NCBI GenBank assembly: GCA_018260565.1
Contig: JAGLAZ010000016.1
Span: forward strand, 1-34,024
Reading direction: 5' to 3'
DNA: 34,024 nt
Origin: Flavobacteriaceae bacterium
Lineage (GTDB): Bacteria; Bacteroidota; Bacteroidia; Flavobacteriales; Weeksellaceae
Shown: piece by piece, positions 14,901 to 21,999 of the stretch
Numbering within the stretch: the first letter of the stretch is position 1
Layout of the letters: every line of letters starts with the position of its first letter
The notes under the pieces: generated by a model
What the model was told of the DNA's origin: nothing
The model's input: the letters and a program-made list of their open reading frames with translations, nothing else
The model's database searches: none
Position numbers and translations under genes: made by a program

Positions 14901-16238
14901 CGCCTTGGACAAAAGCTTTTCAATCTCAATAAGCTCCATTTTTTTGAACTTCTCAAGATCAATATTCTTTAAAACATTTGGATACATTTTTTGCAAAGCC
15001 ATATATGCTTTAAAAGAATCTTCTTTTAAACTTTTATCATTTCTTGCAACCTCAATATACTGTTGTGTTTTTGATTTAAAGTCAGATAAATCTTTTTTAG
15101 ATTTCTCCATTAAAGAATTAAGCTTCTCCTGAACGACAACCTGCTCGCTTGTGTTTTTCTGCCATACATACAATGCAGAACCTACGGCGACAATGGCCGT
15201 AAATAATAACACGTAGGGATTAGCCATCGTAACGGCATTCAAGGTTCCTTGTGCAACCGTTGCACCTCTCAAAACATTGATAAGGTTTTGGAATCCCGCA
15301 ATGGCATTCATAGTAACACTTCCTGCCTGCGCTTGTGAAGCCAATAGCACGGCTATTCTATATGCTCCGTAAGTAGATACTAAGACCGTTAATACATCTA
15401 TAACAGTCTGGTAGTTTTCTACTAAAGCGGTTATTGCTCCAATGCCTCCTGAAAGAATACCCTCTTGAGATTTTCCAATGTCATTAAGCATCCTATCCCA
15501 AGCATCCCCAAGATTGGAAACCTGCCCGGATAGCGATTTGCTTGTGTTTTCCATCATATTGAAAAACATCCCACCCTGATTCGTAAGGTTGAATAACGCC
15601 TGCTTTGTTTGCTCAAAGCTAATTTGCCCATTGGATGCCAGTTTGGAAACCTCGGAACTTGATACGCCTAAAACTTTCGCAAGTTCATCAGCCATCGGTA
15701 TTCCCGCCTCCATAAACTGTAAAAGTTCCTCACCTTGTAGCCTACCTTTTGCTTTAACTTGACCATAAATCATGTTAATTCGTTCAAGTGGTACACCAAC
15801 TCCAGCCGCAATATCCCCCATTCTTTTGAGGGTATTAACCACTTCATTTGCCGGAACTTGAAACGCAAGCAGTTGTTTTGCCCCTGCGGAGACCTCTTGG
15901 AAGGAAAAAGGAGTTTTTGCCGCTAAATCGGACATTTGAGCCATTAAATCCTTTGCAGCTGTACTGCTTTTCAGCATTGTAGCTAAGGCGATTTCCGTTT
16001 TCTGAAACTCTCCTCTTACATTTATAATCTCCCTAACTAGACCACCCAAAGCCTGTGCGGAAAAGTAAGCACCTATGCCAGCAGCAAGATTTTTAAACCC
16101 ACTCTGCATCTCATTCGTGCGCTGCATGGTATTGCGGCTAAGCGCATCAATTTCTTGGCGCATTTGCGCAACGGATGCCTTCAATTGTTGGTAGTCAATT
16201 GTGGCGTTAAAATGTAAAGCTCCTTGGGTGTTATTCAT
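11967..16238 (-). CDS. Tail tape measure protein
   Basis: 1423 residues. The N-terminal tape-measure domain is clear: LKASVAQMRQEIDALSR, then FQKTEIALATMLKS, SDLAAKTPFSFQEVSAGAKQLLAF and a GVPLERINMIYGQVKAKGRLQGEELLQF segment. A hydrophobic Val/Ala/Leu-rich stretch follows around 280-370. The remainder is mostly long coiled coil, with a second hydrophobic/Ala-rich region and a Gln/Ala-rich C-terminal end. It sets tail length (about 0.15 nm per residue would give roughly 210 nm) and leaves the tail during DNA injection. It overlaps the chaperone gene by 8 nt. No sheath gene is seen, which supports a siphovirus. Confidence 0.9.
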   Translation of the reverse strand: MNNTQGALHFNATIDYQQLKASVAQMRQEIDALSRNTMQRTNEMQSGFKNLAAGIGAYFSAQALGGLVREIINVRGEFQKTEIALATMLKSSTAAKDLMAQMSDLAAKTPFSFQEVSAGAKQLLAFQVPANEVVNTLKRMGDIAAGVGVPLERINMIYGQVKAKGRLQGEELLQFMEAGIPMADELAKVLGVSSSEVSKLASNGQISFEQTKQALFNLTNQGGMFFNMMENTSKSLSGQVSNLGDAWDRMLNDIGKSQEGILSGGIGAITALVENYQTVIDVLTVLVSTYGAYRIAVLLASQAQAGSVTMNAIAGFQNLINVLRGATVAQGTLNAVTMANPYVLLFTAIVAVGSALYVWQKNTSEQVVVQEKLNSLMEKSKKDLSDFKSKTQQYIEVARNDKSLKEDSFKAYMALQKMYPNVLKNIDLEKFKKMELIEIEKLLSKAQNAKEENALVQNIKVAQKEANRLKAIIAEIDDKENIGFFSMTEAKDAEDALKVVNSELGKMEAQYIAIQNAEAMSNMTLQEQQVYLQNQKAELERILEAKDKTKNKLLDINSLSDIGRQIFANWNVNQLQNQLNTVRNDIVSIMSQINNVKPPTANKSFWKKQKEDAEKAIDALVGGKNNPLAAKYIQQIREADRNLKNYDYSEPKKTEIQKEKPKSYKKVEEKYAQGSIKEYQRLLSKVEEERSKTDSRQLQKIAKLNERWLLLKKQMAEAEKAITIKTFDEEMEYMEEQYQLRDQLIQQGVDKAKANALTGLTGKDEKYIDYLKRTRDALAQLNEEGKSSPETAKNLNSINEQIADFYGKEKFIDNVNKRLEELKSKYSGQELIDKLSEEKSKPVLTNDRFVSEKEIQERNNILNKEIRQQEEILEKGFAEMIASHESFEKKISDLKKRHAKNRESQAYLNLNDSDKAAVEDSMAKEISDLTMEAYKASDAWGEVFTDMNVVASRQLIQFRGILEQRLSESKSIEEKIQLGEFIKRINETLQNRNPYITIRNGVKSLGDESLSSEKKLLLLGNAIEAANGYLDDMSGLINDVENVLGNLGISSNNAMVDILSNIRATIEGTKEAMQGFKDFKEEKKIYQEAKEAGDNLGKVMGAIGMVGAAVKIVSGAVKALSGWLSGDNKKERAIKQQAAGIKELETRYNALAFAAERAIGAQKYDGQRDLIKNLEQQKIAIQTMANLEKNKKKADSAKIAEYNAQITGIEQSITKLKEGIIDDVLQTDLKGMAQAFGDALLEAFKKGETGAQALDKVVNNMVQNMLKNQLYKALESQLEPLRKKMLQSMGFNSDGTGSFDGLSEAEIAELKAMAAQAQAQGQQFINSYADIFKDLQDPAQSQGVKGDIKGITEKTAGALEAQINAMRVMVAEILLQKKQDDQTFKQALQVWVQIEMNTRPIKDIHKEIKELNSKVSAGAAGIP

Positions 16239-16455
16239 TTCCGAATTGTTGAATCATAAGGGCAGTAAAGTCCTCTGATGATTGCTCTTTTAGGTCAAAA
16301 ACCTTTTCTTTTGGTTTAGTTTTTTTTGTGTCTTCTGTGTCGTAATTGGGAGTATCTATAAGCATTCGCTGCACCACCGCCCAATCCGGGTATTCAAGTA
16401 AATAATCTAATGTCCAGCTATAATGGTGGCATATTTGCCCCATGATGCCGTACAA
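16231..16455 (-). CDS. Second tail-assembly chaperone frame
   Basis: 74 residues if begun at TTG 16455, or 70 from ATG 16443 (MGQICHHYSWTLDYLLEYPD). It lies just before the tape measure gene, the usual place of the lambda T-type chaperone extension. Its frame is -1 to the upstream gene and stays open back to a slippery heptamer at 16521-16527. It is therefore more likely to be made as a C-terminal extension of that protein (total about 219 aa) than alone. Basic middle (KKTKPKEK). Confidence 0.55.
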   Translation of the reverse strand: MYGIMGQICHHYSWTLDYLLEYPDWAVVQRMLIDTPNYDTEDTKKTKPKEKVFDLKEQSSEDFTALMIQQFGNE

Positions 16456-16460
16456 TGACT

Positions 16461-16889
16461 TTAATCCTCCACCTTGGTCACTTGTGTTACCCGGCTTCTC
16501 ATTATCAAAGTAGAGGCGATAAAATTTGGCAGATCAGCATGGCCGATAATATCTACTGCCATGGTTTTCAACTCCGTGGCGTTAATGTTGTCAAGGATAA
16601 AGTCCTCCATTTCATCCACCTTCGCAGCGTTTTTATAATCCTCCACAAACGCTAAGGCTAATATTCTTGCGCACTTTTTTGCGTTGGTATTGACGATGTT
16701 AAACTGCTCATCGTGCATCTTTTGAGGATCATCGCCGGACAACACACCTTCATCCACAACAATATCCACGGATACTCTTGCAATGGCTAAGAGCCGGCGC
16801 AAATTCATTTTCTGAATTTGAAGCAATTGCCCTGCTATTTCATAGGTTTTACCTTCACCTAACAAAAGGTCTAATTCTTTTTCTTCCAT
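16461..16889 (-). CDS. Tail-assembly chaperone (lambda G-like)
   Basis: 142 residues, helical and acidic (MEEKELDLLLGEGKTYEIAGQL, then a DEGVLSGDDPQKMHD loop). Length, charge and position between the major tail protein and tape measure fit the G protein that coats the tape measure before tube assembly. Codons 121-123 (CCA AAT TTT) contain a -1 slippery site that would join it to the next frame. Upstream is a hairpin (16899-16916) that may lower its expression relative to the tail tube protein. Confidence 0.65.
   Translation of the reverse strand: MEEKELDLLLGEGKTYEIAGQLLQIQKMNLRRLLAIARVSVDIVVDEGVLSGDDPQKMHDEQFNIVNTNAKKCARILALAFVEDYKNAAKVDEMEDFILDNINATELKTMAVDIIGHADLPNFIASTLIMRSRVTQVTKVED
16521..16527 (-). 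promoter_or_regulatory. Candidate -1 ribosomal frameshift site
   Basis: On the minus strand the heptamer reads A_AAT_TTT in the frame of the 142-residue chaperone, an exact X_XXY_YYZ slippery pattern. After a -1 slip the frame stays open through the end of the next gene at 16231. The predicted fusion is about 219 residues. This mirrors the G/GT chaperone system of lambdoid tails. Confidence 0.55.
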
Positions 16890-16898
16890 AGGAAAATA

Positions 16899-16916
16899 CC
16901 CCGCCCGAAAGCGGGG
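16899..16916 (-). terminator. Attenuator-like hairpin after major tail gene
   Basis: CCCCGC (16899-16904) pairs with GCGGGG (16911-16916), loop 6 nt, with A/T-rich flanks extending the stem around a one-base bulge. On the minus strand it is followed by TATTTTCC, a weak T tract. It fills the 33-nt gap between the tail tube gene and the chaperone gene, so it is likely a partial terminator. Confidence 0.55.
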
Positions 16917-16922
16917 ATTTTA

Positions 16923-17429
16923 TTATGCTACTTTTTGAAACATTCTCCAACGCTTCTCTCCCGCCTTTTTAGGCTGCCCAATATTGCAGGTTACCTCAAC
17001 ACCTTGGAGGTGATTACGACCGATAGATTCAGTTAGTTTTGCCGTTACTGTTACATAGGCGAAGATGTGTCCGAATCCAACCTTTGGCGTAATCTTTAGG
17101 CTTCTTTCCATGGTGGGAGTGGTATCTGGTGCATCCCATGTCTGTGCTGCTCCAGTGCCGGTGATTGTTCCTCCAAATAAGGTTACCATTGTGTTTAAGT
17201 CCGGATTGGCGATGGTAAAGGTGAACGTCTGGCTACCTCCTTTACTGGTAGAGAACCATGCAGCATCTATTTCTTCAACAAAAAATTCTTTCTTATCGGC
17301 ATCCGCCGTACTAAATTTTGCGGAATCTTCTTCCGTCCAACCTAAGGTTGCCCATGCTGTACCTACACCACCATCTGCTGCGAGTGGTGATAATTCTATC
17401 TTTTCAAGACCGTGATTTGCTTGTCCCAT
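16923..17429 (-). CDS. Major tail (tube) protein
   Basis: 168 residues, beta-rich, Gly/Thr/Ala-rich. Strands such as GGSQTFTFTIANPDLNTMVTLFGG and SLKITPKVGFGHIFAYVTVTAKL resemble siphovirus tube proteins. It lies directly after the tail-completion gene and before the chaperones, the conserved position. The downstream hairpin fits a gene that needs high expression. Each tube ring would be a hexamer; this is family knowledge, not visible here. Confidence 0.8.
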   Translation of the reverse strand: MGQANHGLEKIELSPLAADGGVGTAWATLGWTEEDSAKFSTADADKKEFFVEEIDAAWFSTSKGGSQTFTFTIANPDLNTMVTLFGGTITGTGAAQTWDAPDTTPTMERSLKITPKVGFGHIFAYVTVTAKLTESIGRNHLQGVEVTCNIGQPKKAGEKRWRMFQKVA

Positions 17430-17432
17430 TGT

Positions 17433-17837
17433 TTAATTATTAAAGAGATTAATTTTTATTCTGTAATTGATGTATGAGGCTTTTTCCGACTGTTCCTCAA
17501 AGTCTTGTATATGTTCTACATAGAAGTTGTAATTCTTCCCGAACTGATCATTAAGTTGCCTAAGCACTATTTCAGCTAATTCCTTCATCCTTACGTTATC
17601 AGGCATGTGTTGAATTAAACCGTTGATATTTACCGTCTTAAATGGTACATAAACATTAACATTTAAAACTCCTTTCTGATGATACCCGTATGCCGTTAAT
17701 GGCAGCGTGTTCACCACAATATCCTCTAAGATGCTTCCCGCAGGCCTTCTATCCCTATAAATATCCCCTGAAATAGAGGCTCTAATTGGCATAAGATGGT
17801 TTACAAGAATATCCTTAGCGTTATATATGGTCTGCAT
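17433..17837 (-). CDS. Tail completion/terminator-like protein
   Basis: 134 residues, alpha/beta, beginning MQTIYNAKDILVNHLMPI. It overlaps the gp10-like gene by 17 nt. The sequence has a KTVNINGLIQHMPDNVRMKELAEIVL segment and ends SEKASYINYRIKINLFNN, the beta-hairpin style of lambda U-like tail terminators. Assignment rests on order (gp10-like, this gene, major tail). It would cap the tail and join it to the head connector. Confidence 0.55.
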   Translation of the reverse strand: MQTIYNAKDILVNHLMPIRASISGDIYRDRRPAGSILEDIVVNTLPLTAYGYHQKGVLNVNVYVPFKTVNINGLIQHMPDNVRMKELAEIVLRQLNDQFGKNYNFYVEHIQDFEEQSEKASYINYRIKINLFNN

Positions 17838-18255
17838 TTCTCAACTGTCTTAAAAGTTTAGGAATTTCCCTTTCGGCTAACTGTTCAGCTGACGTTGCTA
17901 CATTTAAGCCTCTACTTTCAACATAAGCTGCGTAGTTCATTCCAGACACAACAATTAAAGCTGCACCGGTAGGATGTTGTTGTGCCAATTCGTGCGCTAA
18001 GGCTGATGCCTTTTGTCCTCCCTCCCCAGGTTGTATAAATTGACTCTGTATCATACCGTTTACTACTGTTATATAACCGGCTGATCCTCTAAGGTTTCCT
18101 GATTGGTCATTATAGGCTCCGTTTCTACGCATTTCAATGACGCACTCCTCTCCCACGTAGTTTAAAATCCTAACAGATTTATTTTGGACTTCTTGAAGAA
18201 ATCGCGTGAGGATTGAATCAATGATTGGCATGTTAAATTCCGGTTCTATACCCAT
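17821..18255 (-). CDS. HK97 gp10-like tail component
   Basis: 144 residues. RRNGAYNDQSGNLRGSAGYITVVNG is the familiar gp10-like pattern (an arginine-linked NLR..GY turn after a helical start). It continues with MNYAAYVESRGLNVATSAEQLAE, also typical. This group lies between head closure and tail terminator genes and participates in tail completion or neck assembly. The start overlaps the upstream gene by 10 nt. Confidence 0.75.
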   Translation of the reverse strand: MGIEPEFNMPIIDSILTRFLQEVQNKSVRILNYVGEECVIEMRRNGAYNDQSGNLRGSAGYITVVNGMIQSQFIQPGEGGQKASALAHELAQQHPTGAALIVVSGMNYAAYVESRGLNVATSAEQLAEREIPKLLRQLRNADHI

Positions 18256-18566
18256 ATCCTTATGTGCAACTGGTCTTTCCTAAAAGTCTTAACCGATGTT
18301 AATAATCGAATAGAGTTTCCATCTACCACCTTAACTGTTGATCCTTTGGGTATTTCTCTTGTACCTAACGGACAATAGATTACCCCGGATGATTTGAAAG
18401 CTATTCCATCGTTACCGATTATCTCGGTTTCAGGCGTTATTTCATCTCGGCATTTCCCAACACTAATCCACTTTTTTTCTTGTTCTTTAAAGTCGCCAGT
18501 AATAGGGTCATATTCCGCCTTACCTTCATGCTTATAGAACAGGTCGTATGGATACTGAATTACCAT
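18246..18566 (-). CDS. Head-closure (head-tail joining) protein
   Basis: 106 residues, almost all beta: YDPITGDFKEQEKKWISVGKCRDE, then FKSSGVIYCPLGTREIPKGSTVKV. Length and beta-barrel character fit the SPP1 gp16/HK97 head-closure family. It overlaps both neighbours, with the connector upstream and gp10-like downstream, exactly the expected order. No alternative suggested. Confidence 0.65.
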   Translation of the reverse strand: MVIQYPYDLFYKHEGKAEYDPITGDFKEQEKKWISVGKCRDEITPETEIIGNDGIAFKSSGVIYCPLGTREIPKGSTVKVVDGNSIRLLTSVKTFRKDQLHIRIWV

Positions 18567-18880
18567 TGGTTTGTGATGTCTTTAATTCCATTTTTAGACT
18601 CCAGCTTATCAGGAAGATTTAACTTTTTCGCTAAAAACTTGTAGTATTCTTGGATGGCATCACGATCAAAAGAGATTGAATACCCACCCTCTGAAACACT
18701 TTTTGGCATAACCAATAGTTCCGGAATGTTGTCATAATAAAACCTGTCTAAATCAACTTCTATTGTGAGCGAATCACAATAATTGATGTTTAATTTGGCA
18801 AGCCTTACCTCAAGTTCAGCCTGGGGAATTGTTATCCCCCAAGTCTGTAATCTTGATTGTACAACCTCTCCGATGGTCAT
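18560..18880 (-). CDS. Head-tail connector (adaptor) protein
   Basis: 106 residues. A helical protein beginning MTIGEVVQSRLQTWGITIPQAELEVRLAKLNIN, then an acidic loop and a basic C-terminal helix with KKLNLPDKLESKNGIKD. It starts exactly at the major capsid stop region (18880) and overlaps the head-closure gene. Size, position and helical nature fit the SPP1 gp15-type adaptor that binds the portal ring. Sequence similarity is weak, so this is mainly by synteny. Confidence 0.6.
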   Translation of the reverse strand: MTIGEVVQSRLQTWGITIPQAELEVRLAKLNINYCDSLTIEVDLDRFYYDNIPELLVMPKSVSEGGYSISFDRDAIQEYYKFLAKKLNLPDKLESKNGIKDITNQW

Positions 18881-19953
18881 TACTTCAACTTAGTCTTTAG
18901 AATAAGCTTCTGCTTCACGTTGTTCAATACTGGAGTAGCGAATGCTAAACCTTTTGTCAACACCTGCATTGGAGCCGCCTTTGCTATCGTTGAAACAAGG
19001 ATGAACTCATTCGTGGTCGTCTTTGATGTCTCGTTCAGGTCGATACTTGCCTCCGGAGAAATGGTATACTGCGTAGTACCAAAATCCATGGTTCCTGAAA
19101 GATGGATGTTACCCAGCTCCCAACCGCTCATAGAGGTCAACACCCCATCTTTACCCTCATCATTGATATAAGATTCCCATATCTCGATGACCGGTAGGTT
19201 TTGAGCCGCTAATGCAGAATTAACTTGCGCAAGAGTTGGCGTCTGTGCCAATCCTAAAGCGTTTTGAGCAAAAGAAGCCGTAAATTTCACCACGCTTGGA
19301 GATGCGGCAAATTGGTTAAACGTGGATAAGTCCATCATCGCCCGCATATACCTAAAACCTTTCGCCATGGCAATCTTTTGGATGTCCTGCAATTCTTTTA
19401 TAGGATTAAATGTTTGTGCGTTGGCAGGAGCGAACCAGTCTAAAGATGCTTCCACCACTTGTACGCTGAAATCCACACGAATACCACCTTCGGCCTCGTA
19501 GTAGCCTTTAGATAGTAAGGATTTAGCCATATACTCCATTGTGGCGTTCACAGAATCTACAACGAAAACCGAATCGTCGTAAATCTTGTTCACCAATTGA
19601 AGCTTTACACTCTGATTGCCCGGGTTGTTCCGTACAGCGTTTCTAAGGTCGTTGAGTCTGAAGAAATCCCTCTCGGTTTTCCTTCTACCTACCTCCACCT
19701 TCGGCATTTCGCCTTTGATTGCCTCGGCCTTCTCACGAGCTCTAAGAACCACATCAGAATCCATAGCCACAATAGGAGCCTTGACTTTTGCCCCGGTCTC
19801 GCCCTCAAGGCTTCCAAAGGTTAAGTCGGTTTTGTATTCTGTCGGGAAATGGATTCTATATTTCAAATCACCCATCGGGTTTGCGTTAAGGATAGCCCCT
19901 AAATCTTCATTCCTAAACTCAGGAATAATGTTATTTAATAATGTATCTGCCAT
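18880..19953 (-). CDS. Major capsid protein
   Basis: 357 residues. GKVM-like N-terminal arm (ADTLLNNIIPEFRNEDLGAIL), an extended segment with KTDLTFGSLEGETGAKVKAPIVAMDSDVVLRAREKAEAI, a DWFAPANAQTFNPIKELQDIQKIAMAKGFRY central helix and a long C-terminal beta region. This matches the lambda E-type/HK97-fold capsid proteins of Bacteroidota phages. It follows a scaffold and a decoration gene and precedes the connector, as expected. No protease domain is fused. Confidence 0.85.
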   Translation of the reverse strand: MADTLLNNIIPEFRNEDLGAILNANPMGDLKYRIHFPTEYKTDLTFGSLEGETGAKVKAPIVAMDSDVVLRAREKAEAIKGEMPKVEVGRRKTERDFFRLNDLRNAVRNNPGNQSVKLQLVNKIYDDSVFVVDSVNATMEYMAKSLLSKGYYEAEGGIRVDFSVQVVEASLDWFAPANAQTFNPIKELQDIQKIAMAKGFRYMRAMMDLSTFNQFAASPSVVKFTASFAQNALGLAQTPTLAQVNSALAAQNLPVIEIWESYINDEGKDGVLTSMSGWELGNIHLSGTMDFGTTQYTISPEASIDLNETSKTTTNEFILVSTIAKAAPMQVLTKGLAFATPVLNNVKQKLILKTKLK

Positions 19954-19956
19954 GGT

Positions 19957-20334
19957 TTAGTAAGATTTAAGGGTTGGTATTTCTGCCTTTATATACGCAA
20001 ACCCCGCCTTTTCTATATCAGGAAGAGCGTCTAAGCGAACTGTGGCGTCTATTACTATCGGAGCGGATGTGTAATCCTCAATGGGCACAGCGTAACGCAC
20101 AAGACCAACCGCACCTTTTACGTTAGTTGCAGTAAGCACAGCATTAATCACTTTGTATTTGCCATCTGCTGCTTTTACCACCAATGTACCGCCGGGGATA
20201 ATCCCGTCTGTGAATCTTGCCTTTGCGTCCACGTTGTCGATATTGACAAGGCCGCCTGGAAGTGTTGCGATAACGAAAGAGCCATCGAATACGACAATCT
20301 CCCTCCTACCGGATGTTTTTTTAATGTTATTCAT
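19957..20334 (-). CDS. Capsid decoration (head-stabilising) protein candidate
   Basis: 125 residues, beta-rich: DAKARFTDGIIPGGTLVVKAADGKYKV and GAVGLVRYAVPIEDYTSAPIVIDATVRLDAL. The pattern TDGIIPGGTLV is common in lambda-D-like or head-fibre-type decoration proteins that follow the scaffold. Its position right before the capsid gene supports this. It might alternatively be a minor structural protein. Confidence 0.6.
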   Translation of the reverse strand: MNNIKKTSGRREIVVFDGSFVIATLPGGLVNIDNVDAKARFTDGIIPGGTLVVKAADGKYKVINAVLTATNVKGAVGLVRYAVPIEDYTSAPIVIDATVRLDALPDIEKAGFAYIKAEIPTLKSY

Positions 20335-20971
20335 TTGAATTTTGCTTTGATGCTATAAACGCCTTAACCTCTGGAGAAACCTCACCGGACTTTGCAGCCT
20401 CGCCGAATTGTGGCGGTGTTTGATTTTTAAGACTTTCAATATTCAACGATTGCAGATAGGCATCTTCATCGGCTTTAAGCTCTAAAGCATACGCCTCTAA
20501 TTGCTCATCATTCTCAAACTCTGCCTTAATTCTACCTTTGTAGAAAGTTTCCTTAACTCCTAAATCTTTTAGTTTGGATGTTAATTTTTCGGCGTTTGTT
20601 TGTTGAATCTTTTCCGTCTTGATGGAAAGAACTTCCTGCTTCAAATCCTTAATGGCTTGCAGCAATTCATTTTCAGCCCCCTTATCATTCCCATTTTCGC
20701 CCCCTTTAGATGGTTCAGGTTTTTCAGGTTCCGGAGCTTTGGTTTCCAGCTTGTCCTTTAATCCTTTAATTTCTTTTTGTAGGGTTCGGTTTTGGTCTGA
20801 AAAGGACTGTAGAACCTTTAAGTCCGTTTCCAAATCATCAACCTTTGATTGAATCTCACTTTCCTCTATTCCTGACCGCTCTATTTTATCAGCATAGGCT
20901 TTCAGAATTGTATCGCTTAACCCCAAATCTTTGTATTTGGTTTTCAACGCTGTTAGGATAATTTCGTGCAT
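20327..20971 (-). CDS. Capsid scaffolding protein
   Basis: 214 residues, highly charged and helical. A coiled coil runs about 40-80 (DLETDLKVLQSFSDQNRTLQ then LKDKLE), followed by a Pro/Glu/Lys linker (~80-98) and another helical region. Composition, length and location directly upstream of decoration and capsid genes fit the SPP1 gp11-type scaffold. First gene of the capsid transcript; a TAnnTTTG box lies 26 nt upstream of the start. Ends with SNE and overlaps the next gene by 8 nt. Confidence 0.7.
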   Translation of the reverse strand: MHEIILTALKTKYKDLGLSDTILKAYADKIERSGIEESEIQSKVDDLETDLKVLQSFSDQNRTLQKEIKGLKDKLETKAPEPEKPEPSKGGENGNDKGAENELLQAIKDLKQEVLSIKTEKIQQTNAEKLTSKLKDLGVKETFYKGRIKAEFENDEQLEAYALELKADEDAYLQSLNIESLKNQTPPQFGEAAKSGEVSPEVKAFIASKQNSNE

Positions 20972-20996
20972 TTATATAATGTTATTATTACGCTTA

Positions 20997-21004
20997 CAAA
21001 ATTA
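20997..21004 (-). promoter_or_regulatory. Promoter for scaffold/capsid unit
   Basis: TAATTTTG on the minus strand fits TAnnTTTG, 25 nt before ATG 20971. The 26 bp at 20998-21023 match (22 identical positions) a sequence at 32435-32460 near the other structural promoter. No clear TTG at the -33 position. Confidence 0.55.
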
Positions 21005-21048
21005 AAGTAATACTTTAGGTAACATTCGTTAATTCATTGATAAAGTGT

Positions 21049-21056
21049 TATTTTTG
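21049..21056 (+). promoter_or_regulatory. Promoter for the rightward three-gene unit
   Basis: TATTTTTG fits TAnnTTTG, 20 nt before ATG 21077. Together with the minus-strand box at 20997-21004 this makes a divergent promoter pair in the 105-bp gap. The -33 element is not evident at the usual distance. Confidence 0.5.
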
Positions 21057-21076
21057 TATTCATAAACGGTTTATGA

Positions 21077-21346
21077 ATGCAAAACTTGATGTTTGATAAA
21101 AAAATTGGGGAATTGACGGTCGGCGAGATGCTAATTTTGTCAAACCAGATGGGCATGGTAAAAAAACCGACCTTGACATTATCCGAGTTTTGCGAGATTG
21201 CAGGAGCCGATTATAGAAGGGTCAAAAAACTAATAATGAATAAGCTGTACCCGGAGGAAATGCTGGTGTATGGGTATAAGAATTACCGAGGTGGTAAGAT
21301 TATGTTTTACACCGATAAGGTATTAGAATATTTAAAACAAAAATAA
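21077..21346 (+). CDS. Small DNA-binding-like protein
   Basis: 89 residues. The N-terminal GELTVGEMLILSNQM motif is common in Bacteroidota phage regulators. LTLSEFCEIAGADYRRVKKLIMNKLYPEEMLVYGYKN looks like a winged helix-turn-helix of the excisionase/DNA-binding class. It is the first gene of a three-gene plus-strand unit divergent from the scaffold gene, so it may control the shared promoter region. Function inferred; no close family named. Confidence 0.5.
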   Translation: MQNLMFDKKIGELTVGEMLILSNQMGMVKKPTLTLSEFCEIAGADYRRVKKLIMNKLYPEEMLVYGYKNYRGGKIMFYTDKVLEYLKQK

Positions 21347-21351
21347 TATAT

Positions 21352-21555
21352 ATGGCATCATCAAATAATGCAAGTTCATCCGGTATTGGCTTTGGTGGAC
21401 TTTTAGCAATCCTTTTTATAGGATTAAAATTAGGCAAGGTTATAGACTGGTCTTGGCTGTGGGTACTCTCACCAATATGGATACCTTTTGCATTTGTGCT
21501 AATGTTTATACCTATTCTTGGTATAGGATATTTAATTAAGAAATCTTTAAAGTAA
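21352..21555 (+). CDS. Small two-segment membrane protein
   Basis: 67 residues with a polar Ser/Asn start and two hydrophobic segments (~12-30 and ~35-60) containing a WSWLWVLSPIWIPFAF motif. Small proteins with this motif are common in Bacteroides/Flavobacterium phages and are often labelled 'transmembrane Fragile-X-F protein', without known function. It is co-directional with its neighbours, with only 5-nt gaps before it and 3 nt after. Confidence 0.6.
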   Translation: MASSNNASSSGIGFGGLLAILFIGLKLGKVIDWSWLWVLSPIWIPFAFVLMFIPILGIGYLIKKSLK

Positions 21556-21558
21556 TAT

Positions 21559-21792
21559 ATGGATCAATTCGATTTTGGCAACTTCCTATTAGAGAATGGC
21601 TTTGCCTACACCAATTATGGTACACACTGTTTATATGAGAAAAGTATGGATGGCGTGGATTACGCAGTAAATCATCAGGGCGATGTCTTCACGCATAATA
21701 AGAGCGGTGAAGGTGACAACCTAAAGGTAGATGTAAAAGTGCCTAAAACAAAAGCGGAAGCCGACAAATGGTTCAAGGCTTATGTAAAATAG
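21559..21792 (+). CDS. Small acidic unknown protein
   Basis: 77 residues, mixed alpha/beta with a KSMDGVDYAVNHQGDVFTHNKSGEGDN loop and a C-terminal helix (KTKAEADKWFKAYVK). Third gene of the plus-strand unit, ended by the terminator at 21795-21825. No membrane segment or motif. Confidence 0.55.
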   Translation: MDQFDFGNFLLENGFAYTNYGTHCLYEKSMDGVDYAVNHQGDVFTHNKSGEGDNLKVDVKVPKTKAEADKWFKAYVK

Positions 21793-21794
21793 AA

Positions 21795-21825
21795 AAAGAC
21801 TGGTTAAAGCCAGTCTTTATTTTTT
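21795..21825. terminator. Bidirectional terminator
   Basis: Perfect 9-bp stem AAAGACTGG (21795-21803) with CCAGTCTTT (21810-21818), 6-nt loop, then six T on the plus strand. On the minus strand it is followed by TTTTTC. It separates the plus-strand unit from the convergent gene ending at 21817. Confidence 0.8.
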
Positions 21826-21999
21826 ATCCAATTCAAATTTTAATTTATCAACCTCATTTTGGAGGCTGTCATTTTCTTTCCCTATTCGATGCAGGGTCTT
21901 TTCTTGTAGATTGTAGTTTATCTCTAATTCCTCATACTTTTTTGAAGGCACGCATGAGATGAGCAGGAACATGATTAAAAAGCTGGTTAGTTTAAGCAT
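21817..21999 (-). CDS. Small coiled-coil lipoprotein
   Basis: 60 residues. MLKLTSFLIMFLLISC is a lipoprotein signal (Cys16). The mature protein VPSKKYEELEINYNLQEKTLHRIGKENDSLQ continues as a coiled coil, like the N-terminal regions of OmpA-family lipoproteins. It overlaps the upstream gene by 13 nt and ends at a bidirectional terminator. A periplasmic spacer or superinfection-exclusion role is possible, but it is outside the lysis cassette. Confidence 0.6.
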   Translation of the reverse strand: MLKLTSFLIMFLLISCVPSKKYEELEINYNLQEKTLHRIGKENDSLQNEVDKLKFELDKK

